A DNA stretch of 44,437 nt. It comes from a virus. Numbering within the stretch: position 1 is the stretch's first letter; the number at the start of each line of letters is the position of its first letter. The stretch covers positions 1 through 44,437 of IMG/VR virus record IMGVR_UViG_3300033158_000003. One strand, written 5' to 3'. The position numbers and the translations under genes were made by a program. Below, in pieces: positions 30,701 to 37,496 of the stretch. The notes beneath the pieces were generated by a model. That model worked only from the letters and a program-made list of their open reading frames with translations. It was not told the origin of the DNA and did not search any database.

Positions 30701-32508
30701 TCTGTTAATCCGGCTAGTGCCTCCGGATCCGGCGCCTGTCCGCTCGCCTTTTCCGCTACTGCGCGTACAGCCGGGATAGCGTCTTTCCAGCCGGTCCTCG
30801 CTAGCGCGGCAACTGAATTCCAGATGTCCCCAACGCCTGACACGCCGCTGTTAATCGCGTCCCAGACTTTCTCGCCCATGTCTTTCTGTGCGCTCGCCGC
30901 CTTCTGCGGCTTCAAGACCATTTCGTCGAGCAACTGGGCGTTGTTAGGATCTGTCAACGCCTGGGGATTTTTTGCCAGTGTTACCGCAAGCCTATCATAA
31001 GGATCGATTTGGTTCGGGTCGCCACCATTAGCGATATAAGAATCATAAGCTTTAACATCGTCTGGAGTAGCAACACGCATGCCGAAGCTCTCCGGTTTTG
31101 TCCTGGCTTGCACGTCGCCAGCTTGCGAAAGCACCAGGCCGACTTTCTGGCCTGACTGCGGCTGGCCTGGAGGCGTGTAGCCTGCCGGAACTCCGGTTTC
31201 TGTCGAGGCAAAAGCGTTGCGTGCGAGCGCTTGCTGCATTGCCTGGTTAATCTGATCAGGAGCGACTGCTGCGGTCTGGTTTGACCAGGGATAAGTTATT
31301 GCCCCTGGTGCTGACACGTTGACCTGGGACACTCCTTGCTGACCGCCAGTCCCTTTGGGGACAATTGCGTACTGGACCGGCCCTTTGAAATTCTCATTTA
31401 ATCCCAGAGCCGATCGTGTGCCCATCAGCATGTCCAGGCCCGCGCCTGTTGTACTTCCCGGGCCGACATCTTTAAGCGATGCGGTCGTCGATTGTCCGCT
31501 CTGCGGGTTTGTGACTTGGACGTCGAACTTCGAGTTAAACTGATTCGCAAAATTCTTGTCGGTAAGATCTCCGTATTGAGCCAGAACATTTGCTGGTAGC
31601 GCAACGCCGGTCGTGTCAGTTCCATCCAGCTTGTCGCCCCACTTTCCAACGTTCCAGTTCGGCTCCGTGTATCCGCCTCGAGCTGGATTATCAACTTCGC
31701 CAAATTCAGTTCCGATTGTAGTAGTCGCATTAGTCGCGCTGCTGCTGGGTGAGGCGTAAACGATATTGCCGGTCTCGCGCTGTTGCTGCTGCTGCATGAC
31801 GTCGCCGACTGTCACGCTTGCTGGATTCATCGCTTGCCATGGGTAGATGATTGGCGGGACCGTCAGCGGCTGTTGCTCGGTCTGCTGCGCTACCGGCGTA
31901 GTCTGTCGCGGCCGGATATTGCCGTATTCTTCCCTTGGCAGATCTTTCCAACTCTTAAAATTCGCATCCTGAATATGGTCGTTATCGTTCGGCCCGATAC
32001 CGGTCAGTCCGTAGTTTGTCGCAAGATGTTGGCCGAATTCGTAAGCACTGTCATTGTCCCACTGAAGTTCGCCTTTCGGTCCCTTGTTGACCCAGTCGAA
32101 AGCTCTGCCGTAGGTGTGATAACTCAATTGCGGTGCGACAGCCTGCGGGCCCCCCGCTAGATGCCGTTCGTAAAGTGCCTGCTGTTCTTGCGGGCTGCGA
32201 TAGCCCATGTGAAGCACCGGGTCGTAACCGGCATCCCGCATTCCCTGGATCCATTGTCTGGCACGGTCGGCGAAATCGGGCTGCAAGCTATCCAGCGAAG
32301 CCTGTGTTTGAGAGTCTACTGAAACATCTGTTTGCGGAAGCTGGATCTGGGGCAGGTTCTGCTGGGGAAGATTCTGCTGTAGCGACTGCGCCTGGTCTAG
32401 GGACGAGGTTTGCGTTTGGCTTGCGCTAGAAGTGTCTGTGCCAGTCTGCGGCTGATTCTGCGGCGGACTAAGCAGACTCCCTAGGACTCCATAGTCGAGA
32501 GCAGGCAT
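27757..32508 (-). CDS. Giant internal virion protein with M15 peptidase, DPBB-like and HExxH domains
   Basis: 1583 residues, last gene of the late operon. Q-rich start, then a D-Ala-D-Ala carboxypeptidase/M15-type domain at ~80-182 (GYRSPQEQQALY, SYHTYGRAFD with H131 and D138, NDHIQ with H178). Residues ~262-385 form a double-psi beta-barrel-like region ('VTNPQSGQSTTASLKDVGPG...GAGLDMLMG'). The central part is long, helical and glycine-rich with hydrophobic segments. HELMH at 1111-1115 is a zincin-type metalloprotease motif. Probably ejected with DNA to breach peptidoglycan and span the envelope, like podoviral internal proteins (inference). Confidence 0.75.
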   Translation of the reverse strand: MPALDYGVLGSLLSPPQNQPQTGTDTSSASQTQTSSLDQAQSLQQNLPQQNLPQIQLPQTDVSVDSQTQASLDSLQPDFADRARQWIQGMRDAGYDPVLHMGYRSPQEQQALYERHLAGGPQAVAPQLSYHTYGRAFDWVNKGPKGELQWDNDSAYEFGQHLATNYGLTGIGPNDNDHIQDANFKSWKDLPREEYGNIRPRQTTPVAQQTEQQPLTVPPIIYPWQAMNPASVTVGDVMQQQQQRETGNIVYASPSSSATNATTTIGTEFGEVDNPARGGYTEPNWNVGKWGDKLDGTDTTGVALPANVLAQYGDLTDKNFANQFNSKFDVQVTNPQSGQSTTASLKDVGPGSTTGAGLDMLMGTRSALGLNENFKGPVQYAIVPKGTGGQQGVSQVNVSAPGAITYPWSNQTAAVAPDQINQAMQQALARNAFASTETGVPAGYTPPGQPQSGQKVGLVLSQAGDVQARTKPESFGMRVATPDDVKAYDSYIANGGDPNQIDPYDRLAVTLAKNPQALTDPNNAQLLDEMVLKPQKAASAQKDMGEKVWDAINSGVSGVGDIWNSVAALARTGWKDAIPAVRAVAEKASGQAPDPEALAGLTDLNALTAQGVGKTASDVYNMLAQVMLAGKNLYVPLASMFTSDPQKLAQLHTQYLHDVQGLVGSQQQVADVGSGIQSLMANAYSATGAFADLGQKLQTWQTDPQAAEGISQIAQLVGPGVLEGLAGMKAVGAFRPLLAERALETTTDVAEARAQKFMFDSTQVVPPNPETEAGNPNYLNIRNAQANLAPDARAADAAFQQQSANLQQQLTSLGRIATDPGTATQFAQSIANATGNVIGAAGNAVLKLIGLGDRTLNFLSGGNPVARELIDKMGRGILFGVGAMGGHAWGGRLAEMGVDALEHVDAIPKAASVLRDFFKTYGQELAYGEATVPFWTRMSQGTKLVSPHMAAFLDSPAVQTIAAAAKGAPAGMATGAFIGAISDPNDPLSGAISNAIPGGLFGMAGGGFGQWMRYNSPGEVYLKARGDWQRTLHTMVGTQRDQFLSLQPKDQLMLSTYLQQAPGLRVNFTHDPAGVAGAFDPHIHYFDSADKPAITVNLANPEGTVRGIFGHELMHATQSAGMVPDIYDALLGNVDRGEPGQYTAVDAKGNPIGVDPATSRYITNQDFQNFKNSYVTSLARSGEPTAHLSDLDIARELFAEHGVDYMMSPQGAVDATSAFRPGWINQNMLKNAYAKLGFAFDRQGNLVTGTHLFDGVRPNDAVDKLTQKFFQTRFRDRAIDNEELPTRAFTREDLRSTNAADTFLDTAPEFMRNPDGSVMRDSRGVPLMRTPAQVRQYNAKLADDMLDRINALSENQKADIGFKTLPNGNTFVRYLPQELRDALAKTNEYNPHQIKALNALSENLADNSKMGTIFRMFYHKALTEGKRYGSFRGTEKFAVPYGFEISQKDNVLLRSVDFDQLNHNYLQNATRAPFRQLWNNPSEFTQDWNTYFQNHANGQPGATGIGEAKRDAINSLLRLDTDVNRDANPLLEARGGKGFPGTRPIIKSYRIDRASQVTPLEKTSPFTTDQQYYRMNRNFRPRK

Positions 32509-33792
32509 TTATTGACCCCAAGTCGTTGGTCCTACCGAACCAGCGGGCATCGTCAGGTCTTGCGAAGGGCCGCCAGGTTTCGGTGTGAGCGCTTGCAATG
32601 TTTTTTGTAGCTGTCCCGGCATATCTTGTGTCGCCCATCCAACCACACCAGAAGGCTGCTGTTGCGGTGTGGTGCCATATGGCGTCCCCTCGCTTGCGAT
32701 AGTCGGATAGGTTGGCTGAGTGGGAGAAGCAGCAGGCGGCACACCTGTTGGTGGTCTCCAGACTGTACCTCCGAGCGGCTGCTTGGTTTGTGGATCGATA
32801 TCCGTATAGCCCGGCTGATTTGCTAGCGGTGCCTTACCTGCTGCTTGCGCATTGAGCGTATCGCTCGTCGCTTGACTGACGCCGGCTTTGACTGCCGGTT
32901 GAACGGGATTAACTGTGACTGTAGCTGCTGGTGTAGTCTGCCCCCATAGTTGCTGCGGCGATGGCACCGGAAAATTCTTCTGGGCATCACTACCGAACTG
33001 GTTAACCAGTGTCGCATAATCATTGTAAGCGTTGGCGTAAGCCTGCTTGAGCGGCGTAGCGTCCACGTTTCCAGGCAATCCCTGGATCTTAGCCTGCAGA
33101 CCGTTCATCTCCATCTGGATCATGTCGGCGGTTTTTCTGGCACTCATCAGAGAGCTGTCGCCCGGTCCAGGCATCAGTTGCCTGATCAAAGCCTGGGCCT
33201 CGTCCTTGCCAGCAACTTGACCAGTGTCCTGTAAAAGCCCGCGTCCAAGCGCGATAACTGATCCGCCACGAGTCGCTTCATAGAGACGAACGCGAGGATC
33301 GGTCATTTGCTGCACCTTCCCGCTGACGTCCCCGACTCCTACAGTCCGATACATATCGTTCTCAGGAATGTCCTGGTTCTGGTGGTAGAGCATCATGATC
33401 TGGTTGTGCGCATTAAGTAGCCCGCTCGCATCTTTGACCTCCTCCGGACTCATGGTGCGCGGCCCGAATTGTTCAAAGGTGTGCATCTGCATCTGGCGCT
33501 GGAGCTCCGCCTGCTGACGCATCGTATCGAGCTGCATCTGGCGCATCGTCTCGAAGCCTTGCTGGTAAGCGGCTTTGCGAGCGTCCTCGAAGTCCTGCAT
33601 GGTAGGATGCAGCCCGCGTTGATAGGCGAACATCATCTGCCTGTTCGCACTGTCAGCGGCGAACTTCTCCACGTCGAATTGCTGCGGCTGATTCTGCTGT
33701 GGCTGGATCTGCTGCGGTTGCGGCTGAGCGGCCTGCAGCGGCTTTTTGGTTACCGGATCGATGTCAACGTAAGTGTATTGCGGCTCTGGCAT
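32509..33792 (-). CDS. Internal virion protein, Q-rich
   Basis: 427 residues. Long helical Q/M-rich first half ('AYQQGFETMRQMQLDTMRQQAELQRQMQMHTFEQFG') and a disordered P/Q/T/G C-terminal third. 'TYVDIDPVTKKPLQ' near the start recurs as 'GYTDIDPQTKQPLGG' near residue 330, an internal repeat. Lies one base after the next gene's end, in the cluster of internal proteins; likely an ejection protein. Confidence 0.55.
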   Translation of the reverse strand: MPEPQYTYVDIDPVTKKPLQAAQPQPQQIQPQQNQPQQFDVEKFAADSANRQMMFAYQRGLHPTMQDFEDARKAAYQQGFETMRQMQLDTMRQQAELQRQMQMHTFEQFGPRTMSPEEVKDASGLLNAHNQIMMLYHQNQDIPENDMYRTVGVGDVSGKVQQMTDPRVRLYEATRGGSVIALGRGLLQDTGQVAGKDEAQALIRQLMPGPGDSSLMSARKTADMIQMEMNGLQAKIQGLPGNVDATPLKQAYANAYNDYATLVNQFGSDAQKNFPVPSPQQLWGQTTPAATVTVNPVQPAVKAGVSQATSDTLNAQAAGKAPLANQPGYTDIDPQTKQPLGGTVWRPPTGVPPAASPTQPTYPTIASEGTPYGTTPQQQPSGVVGWATQDMPGQLQKTLQALTPKPGGPSQDLTMPAGSVGPTTWGQ

Positions 33793-33795
33793 AAA

Positions 33796-34461
33796 CTATT
33801 GCCCTGGATCTGGGATGAAAGTTCCGCCCGGGAAGAGCTTGCCGGTCTGGATTTTTCCCGTGGCTGGATCCGTGCGCTGAACATACCTAGTGCCTGGGAG
33901 TGCTGGTGCACCTACAGCCGGTTTTTGTTGCGGCTGTACCTGAAGCGCTGGCGGCTGCGCTTGATTCTGCGGCTGGTTCTGCTGCTGCGGTTGCACTTGC
34001 TGTGGTTGTTGCTGTTGACCCGGTTGCCAATACATTTCTTTCGGGTTGACGCCCGCCGCAGTGCCATATCCGCTTCTGACTGCGTTGACTGTGTCCAGCA
34101 GCTTCGCGTGCTGAACTGCGACCTCCACGCCGCCTTGGCCTCGTTGCAGTGACGCCTGCCGCTGATTGGCTTGGTCCAGAATCCATTGGTTAGCATACAT
34201 GCCGAGCATCTGCTCCTTTGCTCCTAAGCTTTTCCCGGCCAGAGATTTGTATGCGTCTGGGCTTAGCATCTTACCCTGAAGCATGGCATTGAGCATGTCA
34301 TTGGCGTTCTGGTTGCGCTGCATGACATCGGCAACACCCTTTGTCGCATCTGAAAGCGCGTGGCCAGCCTGCGCGATTCCGGCAGCGTAGCCAGAGCCAA
34401 TGTCTCTCGTTGGAACCTGTGCCTGAATGTTAAAAGAGGGGGGGGTGGGATCCATTTCCAT
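33796..34461 (-). CDS. Internal virion protein
   Basis: 221 residues: 'ISGYAAGIAQAGHALSDATKGVADVMQRNQNANDML'-like helical first half (seen as GSGYAAGIAQAGHALSD), a Q/P run around 140-175, and an ending 'YVQRTDPATGKIQTGKLFPGGTFIPDPG' similar to the DP-TK words in the next protein. Helical YAAGI...A.AL segments are common in ejection or pilot proteins. Confidence 0.55.
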   Translation of the reverse strand: MEMDPTPPSFNIQAQVPTRDIGSGYAAGIAQAGHALSDATKGVADVMQRNQNANDMLNAMLQGKMLSPDAYKSLAGKSLGAKEQMLGMYANQWILDQANQRQASLQRGQGGVEVAVQHAKLLDTVNAVRSGYGTAAGVNPKEMYWQPGQQQQPQQVQPQQQNQPQNQAQPPALQVQPQQKPAVGAPALPGTRYVQRTDPATGKIQTGKLFPGGTFIPDPGQ

Positions 34462-34465
34462 AAGA

Positions 34466-35281
34466 TCAACCTTTCTTCACGGTCCCAAAATAATCGGGAA
34501 CCAGGCCGTATTCGGGCGCCGCTCCGGACACGTTTACCAATTCAGTTTTCATTTTCGGGCAAAAGACTTTCTGACCATGGATCCGTTTGTCGACGCACCG
34601 GATGCAGACCTCATACCAGTCGGAGTTGGGCGTCTTGTCAGGCAGCTCGCGCCTGGTCACCAGGTCGTAGCGATCGGTCTGGTAGGGCACGTCGAATCGC
34701 TCGGTGTAGTCCCAGATGTCGTCATGGGTCCACTCTTTCAGCGGGAAAACGAAGTCCGGACCTTCATCGCGGTAAACGACACGGGAATGCAGCGGCACCA
34801 GTCCGAAGATCTGGTCTTCGTCGCAGTCCTTGTGCGCGACCAGAGCCGCGTCCCACGGATAAACATAGACGCAGACGGGACGCATCAGGAAGTTGAGCCC
34901 GCAAAGGAACTTGTCCGGATCGTCGCCGTCTTTAAATTCGAGCGCATTCTTCAAAACTGCCAAATTGGAGTTCGCGCCCGTTTGGTATTCGCTTACCAGC
35001 GCAACGATCTCCTTACCGTGCATCAGCGAAGTCTTTTGCGGCGGGTAATCGTGGACCTCGAGGTTGTAGAGGTTGATTACCTGGTCGGCAAACGCATTTT
35101 TTCGAGGAAACCAAGGGTCACGATGATAAACGACGGGAATCCGGACATTGCGCGACAAGAGCAAGTGCAGCAACACAGTCGAGTCTTTCCCGAAACTGCA
35201 GTACAGCACCGGGAGACGATATTTCCTGAACTGTTCGGCACAGAATTCGAACGTCTCTTTTATCTTATCGTCCAGACTCAT
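34466..35281 (-). CDS. PAPS reductase/ATP-PPase family protein
   Basis: 271 residues, adenine-nucleotide alpha-hydrolase fold. PP-loop CSFGKDSTVLLHL (S29-T35), 'VVYHRDPWFPRKNAFADQ', 'RVVYRDEGPDFVFPLKEWTHDDIWDYTERFDVPYQTDRYD', which is the PAPS-reductase/DndC-like pattern, plus C-terminal cysteines (CIRC, FCP). Might act in sulphur metabolism, nucleic-acid thiolation or nucleotidylation; no dnd partners are seen. Unusually, it sits inside the virion operon and overlaps the SET gene. Confidence 0.8.
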   Translation of the reverse strand: MSLDDKIKETFEFCAEQFRKYRLPVLYCSFGKDSTVLLHLLLSRNVRIPVVYHRDPWFPRKNAFADQVINLYNLEVHDYPPQKTSLMHGKEIVALVSEYQTGANSNLAVLKNALEFKDGDDPDKFLCGLNFLMRPVCVYVYPWDAALVAHKDCDEDQIFGLVPLHSRVVYRDEGPDFVFPLKEWTHDDIWDYTERFDVPYQTDRYDLVTRRELPDKTPNSDWYEVCIRCVDKRIHGQKVFCPKMKTELVNVSGAAPEYGLVPDYFGTVKKG

Positions 35282-35669
35282 GGCTTATCATTTTGCGCTC
35301 GTAGTCTGCGTCTGACTCCGGAGGCACGGTGAGCTCGGTTCCTGCCGCAATATCGACAGCGGCAATCAGGATATATTCACGTTCCTGCACACCACCTAAG
35401 CGCAGATTGGCCTCTTCGCCGCGGCGCGGAAAATTGAGAAACTGCGCTTCGTCGATGCATAGCACCAGTTCATTGGATTGGTTAAGATACCCACGCTGTT
35501 TTGCGTAGTCTCTAAGCTTGCGTTCCCAGTTTTCGACTATCCATGCCGGCCAACGCTGGTCGACGTGATCAAACATCCAAACAACCTGTCCCTGGTAAAT
35601 ATCAATCGCGGCAAAGACCCCTTGTCCATGGATCTCTGATTTTCTGATTTCGACTGGAACGGTTAACAT
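35265..35669 (-). CDS. SET-domain protein (putative lysine methyltransferase)
   Basis: 134 residues, a minimal SET domain. 'IRKSEIHGQGVFAAIDIYQG' (res 8-27) is the SET-N motif; 'FLNFPRRGEEANLRL' (77-91) stands where NHSCxPN normally is, keeping the asparagines; 'YILIAAVDIAAGTELTV' (99-115) is the SET-C motif. The usual catalytic tyrosine after GEEL is not in place (GTELTVPP), although Y123 is near. Would use S-adenosylmethionine to methylate a protein. Between virion genes, so a virion or host protein is the plausible substrate. Confidence 0.75.
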   Translation of the reverse strand: MLTVPVEIRKSEIHGQGVFAAIDIYQGQVVWMFDHVDQRWPAWIVENWERKLRDYAKQRGYLNQSNELVLCIDEAQFLNFPRRGEEANLRLGGVQEREYILIAAVDIAAGTELTVPPESDADYERKMISHESGR

Positions 35670-35674
35670 AAGAT

Positions 35675-37153
35675 CTAGAGTAACACTGCGCCGCCCACGA
35701 GAGCAGCGCCGGCGATCCCCGCGCCTGCGCCGATCATCGCGCCGGAGCTCGCCCCACCCGACTGCGCGTTCGCGTACTGCGCTCCCATCTGCGCGTTGTA
35801 GCCAGCCATCGTGTTCTGGTTGACAAGCCCCAGCAATCCCGAGGACTGGAACAGGCTCGGGCCGCCGGTCCCGTATTGGTTCAAGCCTGCGCCGGCACCG
35901 GCCAGCGCTGCGCCTTGCGGTTGGTAACCGAGTATGCCTGAAAGAGCCTGTTGCTGCGCACCGGTGAGGTACTGGCCAATCCCGGCACCGAACTGTTGCT
36001 GAGCCAGTTGCTGCTGCAGCGCCGCGCCCTGGATCCCTGCTGCCTGGCCGATGGCGCCCTGGTAAGCTGAGAGCGCCTGTCCCTGCAGGCCGGCTTGCTG
36101 GCTAATCGCGTTCTGAAGATTGGCTGCGATCTGTCCCTGGAGCCCTGATTGCAAACCGATATTGCCCTGCTGAATACCGGCGATTCCTTGGCCGATGTTA
36201 GCGCCCAACTGCTGATTTGCCAGCGTTGCCTGGATATCAGTCGAAGTCAGTCCAAGCGCATTAGCTACACGCTGCTGCTGCTCATTCTGGACAAGAGGAG
36301 CAACGCTACCGGCAAACTGTTCACGCTGTTGCAACAGTTGTTGCTGCATCTGCTGCTGGCCCATGATCTCAGCGCCGATTGAGCCGGTGGACTGGAGCAT
36401 GCCCCGAGCTGAATAGGCCGCCCGTTCCTGTTGCGCTACGTCCGCTGCCATCTGCGGTGACATCGATCCTCCGAGCGCCAGCTGCTGCTGCGCAGTGGTC
36501 TGAAGTTGCTGCGTAAGCGGATCCAGGTTGCCAAGCGCACCCATGACATTGCCTTTAGTCGCGTTAAAGATATCGCTGCGGGCATTGCCCAAAACGTTCT
36601 GCTGCAACGCCCCGAGCTGTGCGACGGTCTGATTGGTCCCAACCTGGCTCTGAGCAGCCAGTCCCTGCAGTTGCTGATTGATGGGAGTTAACTGCCCGCC
36701 GGCTTGTGCGGCTAGATTCTGGAACCCCTGCATCTGGCCAGGAAGAGCTCCCATCACATTAGAATAGAGTCCGCTCAAAGTAGGATCGAGGCCTGCGCCC
36801 ATCTGCGAAGTAGCCAGATTGGCAAGCTGCCCGAACTGGGGACTGGACCCCATGAGCGCCTGCGCAGTTGGTGCGCCCATCATCTGCAGATTTGTCAGTT
36901 GTCCGGCGCTGGCTTGCTGCTGCGCAGCATTCGCCACGCCTTGCGCCTGCGGCATCATGTTAAAATATTGCTGCGCGTAAGCGGCAATGTTCTGCGACTC
37001 CATCTGCTGCTGGAGCGCGTTGTACTGGGGCTGATACTGCGCCTCCTCGCTATAGAGTTGCGGGGCATTGGAGATATAGGCGCCCTCAGCCTGCGCGAAT
37101 TCTTGTGCTGCGTTAGGAGGGGTTTGTGCTTGTACAGACGGGGCTCCGCCCAT
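35675..37153 (-). CDS. Q/A/G-rich internal virion or tail protein
   Basis: 492 residues from ATG 37153 (AAAGGA eight bases upstream); the open frame to 37219 is discarded. Almost entirely A, Q, G and L with repeated 'QQAGLQGQALSAYQGAIGQAAGIQGAALQQQLAQQQFG'-type units (read in parts), then a C-terminal glycine/alanine hydrophobic segment (SGAMIGAGAGIAGAALVGGAVLL) that could insert in a membrane. Typical of internal or pilot proteins of podoviruses. Overlaps the preceding 127-residue gene by 41 bases. Confidence 0.6.
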   Translation of the reverse strand: MGGAPSVQAQTPPNAAQEFAQAEGAYISNAPQLYSEEAQYQPQYNALQQQMESQNIAAYAQQYFNMMPQAQGVANAAQQQASAGQLTNLQMMGAPTAQALMGSSPQFGQLANLATSQMGAGLDPTLSGLYSNVMGALPGQMQGFQNLAAQAGGQLTPINQQLQGLAAQSQVGTNQTVAQLGALQQNVLGNARSDIFNATKGNVMGALGNLDPLTQQLQTTAQQQLALGGSMSPQMAADVAQQERAAYSARGMLQSTGSIGAEIMGQQQMQQQLLQQREQFAGSVAPLVQNEQQQRVANALGLTSTDIQATLANQQLGANIGQGIAGIQQGNIGLQSGLQGQIAANLQNAISQQAGLQGQALSAYQGAIGQAAGIQGAALQQQLAQQQFGAGIGQYLTGAQQQALSGILGYQPQGAALAGAGAGLNQYGTGGPSLFQSSGLLGLVNQNTMAGYNAQMGAQYANAQSGGASSGAMIGAGAGIAGAALVGGAVLL

Positions 37154-37496
37154 AATGAATATCCTTTCTGCCTTTCTCCCAGGGATAGACCCTGATTTTT
37201 CCTCGCCTCTTAAATGCAAAAAACAGGTGCGGATACGGTGCTTCGAGCATGTAATCGTAGCCGGTTAGCGCTCCCGTTGGATGGCTTAAGAACCACAAGA
37301 ACCAGCAATTCTTCGGACCATTCGGATCCAGCGATATGATCCGTTTGCCGTCAGTCAACACCTCTTCAGCCATCAGGACAAAGTCCGGCCGTTTGATAAC
37401 GACCCCGAACAGGAAACAGCGCAGGAGCGCAGCGCTGAATCCGCCTTCGGGTTCGTTATCTTGGAACCACTTCTTTGTCTTTTCTCCGATAGTCAC
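37113..37496 (-). CDS. Hypothetical phage protein
   Basis: 127 residues. 'GGFSAALLRCFLFGVVIKRPDFVLMAEEVLTDGKRIIS' and 'NCWFLWFLSHPTGALTGYDYMLEAPYPHLFFAFKRRGKIRVY' have the feel of a small alpha/beta enzyme or acetyltransferase-like protein, common beside tail genes. No firm family. Starts by ATGA overlap with the collar-domain gene. Confidence 0.5.
   Translation of the reverse strand: MTIGEKTKKWFQDNEPEGGFSAALLRCFLFGVVIKRPDFVLMAEEVLTDGKRIISLDPNGPKNCWFLWFLSHPTGALTGYDYMLEAPYPHLFFAFKRRGKIRVYPWEKGRKDIHYGRSPVCTSTNPS

Noticed and set aside
32051-32429. Frames antisense or alternate to the 1583-residue gene
   Set aside because: Compositional shadows of the Q/P-rich virion gene with no independent signals.
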